Below, one piece after another: positions 25,575-34,225 of a stretch of DNA of 64,000 nt. The translations under genes and the position numbers were made by a program. Source of the stretch: Caldifermentibacillus hisashii (lineage in GTDB: Bacteria > Bacillota > Bacilli > Bacillales > Caldibacillaceae). The stretch lies in NCBI RefSeq assembly GCF_027568575.1, contig NZ_JANUVP010000008.1. One strand, given 5' to 3'. Each line of letters opens with the position of its first letter. Positions within the stretch are counted from its first letter, which is position 1. Below the pieces are notes generated by a model. It did not search any database. It was not told where the DNA came from and worked only from the letters and a program-made list of their open reading frames with translations.

Positions 25575-25604
25575 AAGAAAACTCGGCAGTCGCCGAGTTT
25601 TCTT
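25575..25604. terminator. Bidirectional terminator downstream of ilvE (R2 tail)
   Basis: A 13-bp stem AAGAAAACTCGGC/GCCGAGTTTTCTT with a 4-nt loop. The same sequence ends the R2 repeats at 34030-34045 and 41113-41136. Confidence 0.88.
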
Positions 25605-25606
25605 GA

Positions 25607-26683
25607 TTATAATTCTTTAATCCAACCGAATTTATCTTTAATTTTACCGTAATGGAAACCGGTCATTGTTTCATATAATTTTTTGGCAAATTCGCCGGTT
25701 TCAAAATGATTGATCGTCATCACATGTTCTTCCCATTTTAGTTCTCCCACCGGTGAGATGGTTGCAGCCGTTCCTGTACCGAATACTTCCTCCAGTTGTC
25801 CTTTTTGATATGTTTCATAAAGATCATCAATCGAAATTAGTTCTTCATGGAGCGGGATTCCCCAATCATGTACAATTTGGATAACGGAATCACGCGTGAC
25901 CCCGGGTAAAATACTGCCGTTCAATTTCGGGGTATAAATTTCTCCGTTAATTTTAAAGAAGATATTCATACTTCCAACTTCTTCAATATATTTATTTTCC
26001 TTGCCATCGAGCCAAAGTACTTGTTCATAGCCGACCTCGTTTGCTCTTTCTTGAGCCAAAATACTTGCTGCATAATTTCCCGGGGTTTTAACATGACCGA
26101 CCCCCCCCTTAACCGCACGAACATATTCATCTTCCACGTAAATTTTTACCGGATTTAATTGTCCGTCTGAATAATAAGCCCCTACCGGTGACAAGATGAT
26201 CATAAACTTATAATGGTGTGAAGGCCGAACACCGAGATATGGTTCTGTGGAAATGACAAAAGGCCGTATATATAATGAGGTGCCTTCTTTTTCCGGAATC
26301 CAATCTTTTTCCAATTCTACAAGTGTGGTCAAGGCTTCCAATACTAATTCAGAGTCTAATGGTGGAATACATAATCTTTCACAAGAAGCATTCAGGCGAG
26401 CGATATGTTTTTCCGGTCGAAAAATGACTGAACGCCCATCAATGGTTTTATAAGCCTTTAACCCTTCAAAAACTGCTTGACCATAATGGAAAACAAAAGA
26501 TGCCGGTGATAATGTAATCGACTCAAACGGTTTGATGATCGGATTTACCCAACCGTTTTCTCCATCAAAATCCATCATGAACATATAGTCTGTAAAGTTT
26601 TTACCAAATTGAAGCGTGTCCGGGTCCGGTTTTTCTTTTAATTTTTCTGCTTTGATAAAATCAATTTTTGAGACTTGATTCAT
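25607..26683 (-). CDS. ilvE: Branched-chain-amino-acid aminotransferase
   Basis: A 358-aa fold-type IV PLP enzyme of the long BCAT group (YwaA/YbgE type). FVFHYGQAVFEGLKAYK near residue 60, YIRPFVISTEPYLGVRP at about 146, HVKTPGNYAAS at about 197 with the PLP lysine, and EVFGTGTAATISPVGEL near the C-terminus are typical. It transfers the amino group between Val/Leu/Ile and 2-oxoglutarate. AGGAAGG lies about 9 bp before the ATG. It stands alone, away from ilv genes. Confidence 0.95.
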   Translation of the reverse strand: MNQVSKIDFIKAEKLKEKPDPDTLQFGKNFTDYMFMMDFDGENGWVNPIIKPFESITLSPASFVFHYGQAVFEGLKAYKTIDGRSVIFRPEKHIARLNASCERLCIPPLDSELVLEALTTLVELEKDWIPEKEGTSLYIRPFVISTEPYLGVRPSHHYKFMIILSPVGAYYSDGQLNPVKIYVEDEYVRAVKGGVGHVKTPGNYAASILAQERANEVGYEQVLWLDGKENKYIEEVGSMNIFFKINGEIYTPKLNGSILPGVTRDSVIQIVHDWGIPLHEELISIDDLYETYQKGQLEEVFGTGTAATISPVGELKWEEHVMTINHFETGEFAKKLYETMTGFHYGKIKDKFGWIKEL

Positions 26684-26879
26684 TTGTTGTCTTCCTTCCT
26701 AAATGAAATAAAATCATTCCAAGTTATTTTCAAAAATTATTTGTAATGATAATTTTATAGCCGATTTATTATTTAGTCAATAAATTTTAAAAATTTTAAC
26801 TTAGAAAATGTGTAATTATTTGATGTAAAACTAGTTATGATATTTGAAAAGGCAAAAATTTGCAGGGGGTGAAAGATTG

Positions 26880-27206
26880 ATGGAAACACGAAAATACTAT
26901 ATAGATATAGTAAATGGTGAAATAAGTGAAAGTGAATTGGATACATATCATTATGTAATCCATGCGGCAGATAGTGATATAAGAAAATTAAGAGAAATAT
27001 TTAACAATCTTCATCAGGCGAACTTAGCAACGTTTGTCCGTTCACATATCCCTTTTTTAGAATATCATCATGACAGACAGAATGAGATATATGATAATGG
27101 AATAAAGGAAATGTATTCGCTGTTATATGAACTTGGAGACAAGGAAACAAAAAATCATATTCAATCAATTGGCGTTCTAAACAGTGATCATTCGGACCAT
27201 TTATAG
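26880..27206 (+). CDS. Uncharacterised small protein upstream of ytkD
   Basis: A 108-aa acidic protein without signal peptide (METRKYYIDIVNGEISESEL, ending in a His-rich SDHSDHL tail). I do not recognise it with certainty. ATG 26880 is supported by AGGGGGTGAAAG just upstream; the frame is open further 5' without a ribosome site. It precedes the Nudix gene by 47 bp on the same strand, so they may be co-transcribed. Confidence 0.65.
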   Translation: METRKYYIDIVNGEISESELDTYHYVIHAADSDIRKLREIFNNLHQANLATFVRSHIPFLEYHHDRQNEIYDNGIKEMYSLLYELGDKETKNHIQSIGVLNSDHSDHL

Positions 27207-27253
27207 TTTATATGATAAGATGATGTGGATAAGGTTGGAAAGAGGGACAGGAA

Positions 27254-27727
27254 ATGAAGACGTTTCAAGATGTAAATGGAAATACAGTGCACTTATCGTT
27301 TTCCAAAAATGCTTTTGCTATGGAACCAAAACATGTATTGATCATTTGCCGTCATAAAAATCAGTGGTTGTTTACAAGACATAAAAAAAGAGGACTGGAA
27401 TTTCCGGGTGGTAAGGTGGAACCAGGGGAAACACCCGTAGATGCGGCGATTCGTGAAGTGAAGGAGGAAACCGGGGCAATAATCGATTCTTTACTGTTTA
27501 TTGGTCAATATGAGGTTATTGGCTCAAATGAGCATTTTGTCAAAAACGTTTACTATGCAAAAATTAAAAGCATGGAAAAACATGACCAATATTATGAAAC
27601 GGATGGCCCGGTTCTAAGTTCGGCATCATTAACACCTGAAAGTTTAACGGATGAATATAGTTTCATTATGAAAGATGAGGTCATCCAATCATGTATTGCA
27701 TTCATTAAAGAGAATCATTTACGATAA
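27254..27727 (+). CDS. ytkD: Nudix nucleoside triphosphatase YtkD
   Basis: A 157-aa Nudix hydrolase. The Nudix box is complete: GGKVEPGETPVDAAIREV followed by KEETG. Overall pattern and length match B. subtilis YtkD, which cleaves nucleoside triphosphates including oxidised purines and so limits mutation. GAAAGAGGGACAGG lies in front of the ATG. The convergent ABC transporter genes follow, separated by a possible terminator. Confidence 0.9.
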   Translation: MKTFQDVNGNTVHLSFSKNAFAMEPKHVLIICRHKNQWLFTRHKKRGLEFPGGKVEPGETPVDAAIREVKEETGAIIDSLLFIGQYEVIGSNEHFVKNVYYAKIKSMEKHDQYYETDGPVLSSASLTPESLTDEYSFIMKDEVIQSCIAFIKENHLR

Positions 27728-27810
27728 GAAATGCCCAGACCGTCCGGATAAAGTTTTTTTAAAAAGCTGTTCACCATTTTGTATACTTTAAAAAAAACGG
27801 ACAACGATTG

Positions 27811-28602
27811 TTATCCGTTTTTTACGATTTTTTTCTCTACGTATTCAACCAACTTATACATAATGGTGGCAAAGATGACGATGATGAATAGGGATTGCAT
27901 GACAAGGGTGAAGTTAAACACTTGAAACCCGTATATAATCAAATAACCGAGTCCTTGTTTAGAAACAAGGAATTCACCGACAACAACCCCAACCCAACTT
28001 AGACCCACATTGACCTTCAATGTTGATACAATGGTTGGAAAGGAAGAGGGAAGAATCGCTTCTTTAAAACATTGCCATCTTGTTGCACCGAATGTTTGCA
28101 GGACCTTCAGATAATTTTGATCGACATCCCGAAAGGACGTATAAACGACAATGGTTGTAATAATAACGGAAATGATCGCTCCCATGACAACGATAGACGT
28201 CATGGTCGGTCCAAGGGCAACAATCAGGATCGGGCCGATTGCCACTTTTGGCATCGCATTTAACACAACTAAGTATGGATCCAAAATCTTTGACAAAAAC
28301 GGTGACCACCAAAGAATCGCAGCCAAGATCGTACCGGCAACCGTCCCGATTATAAAGCCCAGTATCGTTTCAAATACAGTGGTCCAAATATGCGGGAAAA
28401 TAGAACCATCTAAAATATTTTCCTTTAATAATTCCAATACCTTGGATGGTGAGCTGAAAATCAACGGGTCAATCCAGTGAAAGCGACTGGCAATTTCCCA
28501 TAAAACAAAGAATGTGAGAAAGATAATAATCTGGAAAAAGTGGACCCAGCGCTTATTTCTGGTCAATGACCTTTTGTAATCTCGATGGAGCTGTTCAATC
28601 AT
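27811..28602 (-). CDS. ytlD: ABC transporter permease (YtlD/SsuC-like)
   Basis: A 263-aa membrane protein with about six segments and the BPD-transport EAA-type loop (ATRWQCFKEAILPSSFPTI). The start is placed at ATG 28602, overlapping the TGA of the ATPase gene (ATGATTGA), which signals translational coupling; the frame open to 28680 merely reads into the ATPase gene. With the ATPase and lipoprotein it forms an importer of the nitrate/taurine/aliphatic-sulfonate/pyrimidine-precursor group; substrate unknown. Confidence 0.88.
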   Translation of the reverse strand: MIEQLHRDYKRSLTRNKRWVHFFQIIIFLTFFVLWEIASRFHWIDPLIFSSPSKVLELLKENILDGSIFPHIWTTVFETILGFIIGTVAGTILAAILWWSPFLSKILDPYLVVLNAMPKVAIGPILIVALGPTMTSIVVMGAIISVIITTIVVYTSFRDVDQNYLKVLQTFGATRWQCFKEAILPSSFPTIVSTLKVNVGLSWVGVVVGEFLVSKQGLGYLIIYGFQVFNFTLVMQSLFIIVIFATIMYKLVEYVEKKIVKNG

Positions 28603-29374
28603 CGTCTGTTTGCTCAAGTTCTTCCAACTCCTTCCAAATCTCCTGGAAAATATCCGAATATTGCTCATGACTTCTAGCATGAAAAGGGATTTCTCTTCTT
28701 AGTTCATCAGGTACATGAAAGACACGGTGGACTGTACCGGGGCGGTTAGTAAATAAATAAATTCGGTCACTCATTGCGATCGCTTCTCCAATATCATGAG
28801 TGACAAGGATAGCTGTCTTTTGAAATTGTTTTAATGTCGAAAAAACGAGATCTTCCAACTTTAATTTTGTTTGAAAATCCAGTGCTGAAAATGGTTCATC
28901 AAGAAGCAATAATTTCGGATTTGTCGCAAGTGTACGAACAAGTGCTACCCGTTGTCGCATGCCGCCCGACAGCTGGGAGGGAAATTGTTTACTTACATTC
29001 TTTAATCCCATTTTTTCAAGAAGGGTAATAGTATTTTGTTTTGTTTTTTCATTTAGTTGCTTTGTTAGTTTTAAACCGATGAAAATATTTTCCTCAATTG
29101 TTTTCCATGGGAATAAGTAATCTTGTTGCAGCATATAGCCTGTTTTTTTGTTCGTCCTGGTTACTTTTTCATTTTCCAGCAAAACATGACCAATGGTTGG
29201 TTCAATTAATCCGCTAATGATGGATAATAATGTCGTTTTTCCACATCCACTCGGTCCGAGAAAAGATATGAATTCACCTTCTTGAATGGAGAGGCTAACA
29301 TCAATAAGAGCCGTCGTCTTTGAGTGTTTCGAAAAATAACTGTGGGTTACATCTTGAATCTCCAAAAAGCTCAT
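28595..29374 (-). CDS. ytlC: ABC transporter ATP-binding protein (YtlC-like)
   Basis: A 259-aa ATPase with Walker A GPSGCGKTT, signature LSGGMRQRVAL, Walker B LLLLDEPFSALD and H-loop VTHDIGEA. ATG 29374 is selected because AAGGAGG lies 8 bp upstream; an ATG at 29428 is in frame without such a site. The Q-loop segment TGYMLQQDYLFPW is typical of the SsuB/TauB group. Confidence 0.92.
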   Translation of the reverse strand: MSFLEIQDVTHSYFSKHSKTTALIDVSLSIQEGEFISFLGPSGCGKTTLLSIISGLIEPTIGHVLLENEKVTRTNKKTGYMLQQDYLFPWKTIEENIFIGLKLTKQLNEKTKQNTITLLEKMGLKNVSKQFPSQLSGGMRQRVALVRTLATNPKLLLLDEPFSALDFQTKLKLEDLVFSTLKQFQKTAILVTHDIGEAIAMSDRIYLFTNRPGTVHRVFHVPDELRREIPFHARSHEQYSDIFQEIWKELEELEQTDDD

Positions 29375-29550
29375 TTTTTCAGCCTCCTTATTTTTTGTGA
29401 AAAATTCCCGATACTTCAATATATTCAAATACGGTTTTTATAATTGGATAAAAGTACTAAACGAGTATATTTTTGGGATAAAAAATAAAAGACTATCCAC
29501 ATGATTCATTGTTCTTTCGGCAACTAATGATAATTTTCGTTTGATGTAAA

Positions 29551-30555
29551 TTACTCGTTTGTAATTTTTTCGGCTATTTCCGTATTCACATAATTACTGT
29601 GATCCAATCGTTCAGGCAATTCACCGGCTTCCTCCATAATATCTTGTAAATGATTCCACTCCTCTTTATCCAATAACGGATTTTCCGCAAACGATTTTTG
29701 TTCTTTGTAACGCTCAATGGAGGACGTAAGGATGTCCAGCTCCGTATCTTCAAAAAATGGCTGAATTACTTTTGCCACTTCTTCTGATGAATGTTCATAA
29801 ACCCATTGTTGTGCTTTATATAACGCCCGAGTAAATTTTTCAACTGTTTCTTTGTTTTCTTTTAAATAGCTTTCTTTTGTCATAAAAACGGTGTACGGAA
29901 CATGGCCGCTTTCTTTTCCAAATGAAGCAACAATATGACCTTTTCCTTCTTTTTCAAAAATACTGGCCGTCGGTTCAAATAGTTGAACAAAGTCACCTGT
30001 ACCGGAAGCAAAGGAGGAAGATATATTGGCAAAATCGATGTTTTGAATCAGTTCAAGATCGTTTTTCGGGTCAATATCATGTTTTTTTAAGACAAGTTCT
30101 CCGACCATTTGTGGCATCCCGCCTTTTCGTTGTCCGAGGAATGTTGAACCATTTAACATATCCCAAGTAAAATTGTCAATTGGTTCCCGCGAAACAAGAA
30201 AAGTTCCATCTGTTTGTGTTAGTTGGGCAAAATTAATGATTGCATCTTCAGTTCCTTGGCTGTTTACATAAATACTTGTTTCTGCTCCAACTAAAGCAAT
30301 ATCCGCTCCGTTAGAAATCAGGGCAGTCATCGTTTTATCACCGCCCGGAACAGTTGTTAGTTCAATATCGAGCCCTTCTTCTTTAAAAAAACCTTTTTCA
30401 ATGGCTACATATTGTGGCGCATAGAAAACGGAGCGGGTAACTTCGGCAATACGAATTTTTTGCAAATGTTTATCTTCCTGTTTACAGGCCGTTAATCCAA
30501 TTGCAGCAACTACTGTTACAAGAAGGATCAAACCTCTCTTCATCAACTTATTCAT
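29551..30555 (-). CDS. ytlA: ABC transporter substrate-binding lipoprotein (YtlA-like)
   Basis: A 334-aa protein of the NMT1/SsuA-like family. A signal peptide ends in lipobox LTAC (about residue 23), so it is membrane-anchored outside. RIAEVTRSVFYAPQYVAIEK and GLDIELTTVPGGDKTMTALI are typical of the fold. ATG 30555 is preferred to 30561, because GGAGG lies 7 bp before it and only 1 bp before the other. It is the first gene of the three-gene transporter operon; no ytlB-like gene intervenes. Confidence 0.9.
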   Translation of the reverse strand: MNKLMKRGLILLVTVVAAIGLTACKQEDKHLQKIRIAEVTRSVFYAPQYVAIEKGFFKEEGLDIELTTVPGGDKTMTALISNGADIALVGAETSIYVNSQGTEDAIINFAQLTQTDGTFLVSREPIDNFTWDMLNGSTFLGQRKGGMPQMVGELVLKKHDIDPKNDLELIQNIDFANISSSFASGTGDFVQLFEPTASIFEKEGKGHIVASFGKESGHVPYTVFMTKESYLKENKETVEKFTRALYKAQQWVYEHSSEEVAKVIQPFFEDTELDILTSSIERYKEQKSFAENPLLDKEEWNHLQDIMEEAGELPERLDHSNYVNTEIAEKITNE

Positions 30556-30824
30556 ACTCATTCCTCCAAAATGATTGAGTCAATTTGTTACATTATTGTA
30601 TGAAGTTGAAAAAAATGTGTGAATGCCTATTTTTTTAAAGGGACGAGCATGTGAAAAGTTACGACTTTTACATTAGCATTCCACATCATTGCAGGGATTC
30701 TTGTCAGATAAGGCGTATATTTAATATGACAAATGATATAATTGAGATGTACCGGATTGTCTTCAAACTTTGATTACACATTTTTTATATAAAGGAAAAC
30801 TAACAAAAATAAGGAGGTTTTTTT

Positions 30825-31067
30825 ATGGGTATGCCGGTTCAATTGGAGTCGGTAATTGTCATTACAGGAAAAGAAACACGTTTAAAAGAAAACTATTTTC
30901 AAATTGTCAAAGAAGGATATCATCTTTTTCCATTGGATACATCTTTAATAGTGAAAAGAATGGAAGATGATGAAATTGTCGGCTCAGGTGTAATTAACAA
31001 GCTGGAATGGTCTGAAGGAAAAACAACGATCATATACAGGTTGACAGCATTAAAAACAATTAATTAA
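30825..31067 (+). CDS. ytmB: DUF2584 family protein YtmB
   Basis: An 80-aa small protein (MGMPVQLESVIVITGKETRL, then LEWSEGKTTIIYRLTALK) that matches in length and wording the YtmB/DUF2584 family as I remember it. Function unknown. ATAAGGAGG precedes the ATG by 7 bp. As in B. subtilis it lies between the ytl genes and pckA. Confidence 0.82.
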   Translation: MGMPVQLESVIVITGKETRLKENYFQIVKEGYHLFPLDTSLIVKRMEDDEIVGSGVINKLEWSEGKTTIIYRLTALKTIN

Positions 31068-31229
31068 GGCACAAGTAAACACAAAAAAAGCTGGTTTTTC
31101 TAAAAACTTACGCTCAAAATACAATATGTTGGGCCACACTTTTCATGGTATGCTTTTTTTAAATGGAAAATTCCAGAAGTCGATGTGCAATCCTAATTAG
31201 AATGAAAGAATAAAAGGAGGGTATTATTT

Positions 31230-31598
31230 ATGGCTGAAACACAAGCAATTTTGGAATGGACGCTGATTTCCGAATGTCCGATTCCAAATGACGTTCAAGA
31301 CATCTTGGTGGAAGGGGAAGTTGCTGTTGCTGCTTATAAAACATTTCGCGACAGTGCCATTTTTACAAACAAAAGATTAATTGTCAGAGATGCTCAAGGA
31401 ATAACCGGGAAAAAGGTTGAAATATACTCGCTTCCTTATTCATCAATCAATATGTGGTCGACTGAAAATGCAGGCACTTTTTTGGATGTTAATGCCGAAG
31501 TAGAATTATGGACAAGAGCCGGCCATATTAAAGTGAATGTAAAAAAAGGAGTCGATATCCGTAAACTCGACAAGCTCATTGCCGAAGCGGTTTTATAA
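31230..31598 (+). CDS. PH domain-containing protein
   Basis: A 122-aa protein with a bacterial pleckstrin-homology-like domain: AYKTFRDSAIFTNKRLIVRD, EIYSLPYSSINMW, then WTRAGHIKVNVKKGVDIRKL. The family (PF08000-like) forms oligomeric rings in solved members; physiological role unclear. AAAGGAGGG precedes the ATG. It is not part of the B. subtilis order I recall and is flanked downstream by a mobile-like repeat. Confidence 0.85.
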   Translation: MAETQAILEWTLISECPIPNDVQDILVEGEVAVAAYKTFRDSAIFTNKRLIVRDAQGITGKKVEIYSLPYSSINMWSTENAGTFLDVNAEVELWTRAGHIKVNVKKGVDIRKLDKLIAEAVL

Positions 31599-31676
31599 AA
31601 GGCTAGACTTGAGAGAAGATCGACTTTGGCAAAAAGAATGACAAATGATATTCCATGTTGGGAGTAATTAAAAGAA

Positions 31677-31910
31677 CAGGGCTGTATAGAAAGTCAAAAA
31701 TTAATTTAATTTGAATAGTTTGATTGAAGTGAAGGTGGCGGCGACTCCTGCGGGAACAGCACGAGCCGAAGACCCTGCAGGAGCGAGGTAACGAGCGACG
31801 AAGCGGCTGAGGCCGTGCCCGCGGAAAGCGTCCGCCACTGAAACGAAAATAAACCGAATCTATTCTTTTAACAATAAAATTTAGAAAGTTGTACTTTTAG
31901 GACAGCCCTG
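31677..31910 (+). repeat. MITE-like intergenic element with terminal inverted repeats
   Basis: A 234-bp unit bounded by CAGGGCTGT and ACAGCCCTG. Inside, CTCCTGCGGGAACAGCACGA, CCCTGCAGGAG, GCGGCTGAGGC and CGTCCGCCACTGAAACGAA are the building blocks of a GC-rich element common between genes of Bacillus relatives. It has no open frame. The second, degraded copy is at 1560-1797. Flanks are AT-rich. Confidence 0.8.
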
Positions 31911-31966
31911 TAAACGTGAACGGTGGATTGCTGACCATATCCGGTCCTTGTTTTTTCTATCAGTTA

Positions 31967-33553
31967 TTACGCAATTGGTCCTCCAAGTTTCTCAATTTCC
32001 GCATCAATATCGGTAAATTTCTTAAAGTTTTCCCGGAACTTCCCTGCTAATTCTTTTGCTTTTCCTTTATAGGCCAATTCATCTTTCCATGTTTTATTCG
32101 GTAAAAGCACCTCATCCGGAACACCGGGAACATGAACCGGGATATGAAGTCCAAAAATTTCATCCTTGACGGTCTCCACATGTTTCAATTTTCCTTCAAT
32201 CGCAGCTTGCACCATTGCCCTAGTGTAAGCAAGCTTCATACGGTTGCCTACACCGTAAACGCCGCCTGTCCAACCGGTATTGACTAAAAATACTTGCACC
32301 TTATGCTCATCAATTTTTTTGCCGAGCATTTCCGCATAACGCTTGGCCGGTAAAGGTAAGAACGGTGCACCGTAGCAGGTGGAAAAGGTCGCTTCCGGTT
32401 CAGTCACCCCACGTTCTGTCCCGGCAAGTTTGCTTGTATACCCGCTCAAGAAATGATACATGGCTTGTTCTTTTGTCAATTTTGAAATCGGTGGAAGTAC
32501 GCCGAATGCATCGGCCGTTAAGAAAATAATCGTTGACGGGTGACCGGCTACACTTGGTTGAACAATATTATCGATCGCATCAATCGGGTAAGCGGCCCGT
32601 GTATTCTCCGTTAAACTACCATTATCAAAATCCGGTATTCTTGTATTCTCGTTTACTACAACATTTTCTAAAACGGCCCCGAATTTAATCGCATCATAGA
32701 TTTGCGGTTCTTTTTCTCGGGATAGATGAATGCACTTCGCATAGCATCCGCCTTCAATATTAAACACGCCGTGATTCGACCAGCCATGTTCATCATCCCC
32801 GATTAAACGCCGGTTTTTATCTGTTGATAGCGTTGTTTTACCGGTACCGGATAAGCCAAAGAACAGTGCAACATCCCCGTCATCCCCGACATTGGCAGAG
32901 CAATGCATAGAGAAAATATCTTGCTCGGGAAGCAAATAGTTCATAATTGTAAAAATTGATTTTTTCATTTCACCGGCATATTCTGTTCCACCAATCAGAA
33001 CAACCTTCTCTTCAAAAGAAATAATAATAAATGTTTCCGATCTAACGCCATCAATGACCGGATCAGCTTTGAAATCCGGTGCAAAAATAACTGTAAATTG
33101 ACTTTGGTGATTTTTCAATTCTTCTTCGGTTGGGCGGATAAACAACTGATGGGCAAATAAATTATGCCATGCATATTCGGTTATCACCTGGATTGGCAGT
33201 TGATATAATTTGTCTGCGCCGGCAAATCCTTTAAACACGTACAGTTCTTTCTTGTGTTTTAAATAATGCAAAACTTTATGATACAATCTGTTAAATACTT
33301 TTTTTGAGATTGGTTGGTTGACACTGCCCCAATCGATTTTATTCAGCACAGAGTTTTCTTGAACAATATATTTATCTTTCGGTGATCTCCCCGTATACTT
33401 CCCGGTTGTTACACTGCTTGCACCTTTGTCAGTTAGTAAGCCTTCTTTATTGTTAATAATTTTTTCCATTAACTGTGGAACGGATAATTGTACTAAAATA
33501 TTATTTCCATTTACTAATTCATACAGACTGTTTACCGTACTTACCATTTTCAT
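31967..33553 (-). CDS. pckA: Phosphoenolpyruvate carboxykinase (ATP)
   Basis: A 528-aa enzyme of full family length. KYTGRSPKDKYIV binds substrate, VVLIGGTEYAGEMKKSIFT is the PEPCK signature, FFGLSGTGKTTLSTD the P-loop and LIGDDEHGW the metal-binding loop. It converts oxaloacetate to PEP for gluconeogenesis. GGGGAAGG stands before the ATG at 33553. It is divergent from metK, as in B. subtilis. Confidence 0.97.
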   Translation of the reverse strand: MKMVSTVNSLYELVNGNNILVQLSVPQLMEKIINNKEGLLTDKGASSVTTGKYTGRSPKDKYIVQENSVLNKIDWGSVNQPISKKVFNRLYHKVLHYLKHKKELYVFKGFAGADKLYQLPIQVITEYAWHNLFAHQLFIRPTEEELKNHQSQFTVIFAPDFKADPVIDGVRSETFIIISFEEKVVLIGGTEYAGEMKKSIFTIMNYLLPEQDIFSMHCSANVGDDGDVALFFGLSGTGKTTLSTDKNRRLIGDDEHGWSNHGVFNIEGGCYAKCIHLSREKEPQIYDAIKFGAVLENVVVNENTRIPDFDNGSLTENTRAAYPIDAIDNIVQPSVAGHPSTIIFLTADAFGVLPPISKLTKEQAMYHFLSGYTSKLAGTERGVTEPEATFSTCYGAPFLPLPAKRYAEMLGKKIDEHKVQVFLVNTGWTGGVYGVGNRMKLAYTRAMVQAAIEGKLKHVETVKDEIFGLHIPVHVPGVPDEVLLPNKTWKDELAYKGKAKELAGKFRENFKKFTDIDAEIEKLGGPIA

Positions 33554-33745
33554 TAGTAAACCTTCCCCTTTGTTATTTTCTCATACCCTTCGAAAAATAG
33601 TATAACATATATATTTTATTAGTCTATACTATTCAAAGAAAAAAATTGCCCCATTTTCCATTCATTTTTAAGCTCATTTTTCTAATTTAGATAACGGAAT
33701 TGAATTGGTTTTCTAAAAAACTTTTTTAATCTCTGTTTAAAACAA

Positions 33746-33773
33746 TTGACATATTTCTCATATCATGTATGAT
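33746..33773 (+). promoter_or_regulatory. metK: Promoter of the SAM-riboswitch/metK transcript
   Basis: TTGACA, 16-bp spacer, TATGAT, ending just upstream of the riboswitch. Confidence 0.7.
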
Positions 33774-33789
33774 TTATCTATAACGGATA

Positions 33790-33894
33790 CTCTTATCCCG
33801 AGATGGTGGAGGGACAGGCCCGAGGAAACCCGGCAACCTACTTATTGCAAGTAAGGTGCTAACCGATGCAAGGTGATTCCTTGAACGATAAGAG
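33790..33894 (+). promoter_or_regulatory. SAM-I (S-box) riboswitch
   Basis: P1 is CTCTTATC/GATAAGAG. AGATGGTGGAGGGACAGGCC, GAAACCCGGCAACC and GGTGCTAA are hallmark S-box segments. It senses S-adenosylmethionine and should switch off metK when SAM is ample. Confidence 0.96.
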
Positions 33895-33912
33895 TGAAAG
33901 GAAGACGTGCGC

Positions 33913-33943
33913 AACCTTTCCTCATGGGAAGGTGTTTTTTTTT
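33913..33943 (+). terminator. Riboswitch-controlled terminator ahead of metK
   Basis: ACCTTTCC-TCA-TGGGAAGGT stem followed by nine T. It is the expression platform of the S-box. Confidence 0.9.
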
Positions 33944-33949
33944 GCTAAT

Positions 33950-34055
33950 AGGAAAGTAGAAATTTTTCAATTTCTACTTTCCTAACGCATAAGTGCAATT
34001 ACGGCTCTGCTTTCGCCTAATGGCTCGGCAGTCACCGAGTTTTCTTTAGATTTTT
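33950..34055 (+). repeat. Dispersed repeat R2 copy, between riboswitch and metK
   Basis: Contains CTACTTTCCTAACGCATAAG, GCTTTCGCCTAATGGCTCGG and CAGTCACCGAGTTTTCTTTA, matching the copy at 4430-4622. Its tail forms an imperfect hairpin inside the metK leader, downstream of the riboswitch terminator. Confidence 0.65.
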
Positions 34056-34225
34056 GTATAATTATATCTCCAATTTGAATGGGGAATGCTTATTAATATA
34101 ATAAAGCAGATGTTTTAAAAACGTTCCGATGTTGATCCTGGGCATTGGCTTGTATCCGTTTCAAATAAAAAGCTGGCTTTTACTTTTATAAAATGAATGC
34201 CAGCGCGATTTTAAGGAGGAAAATT

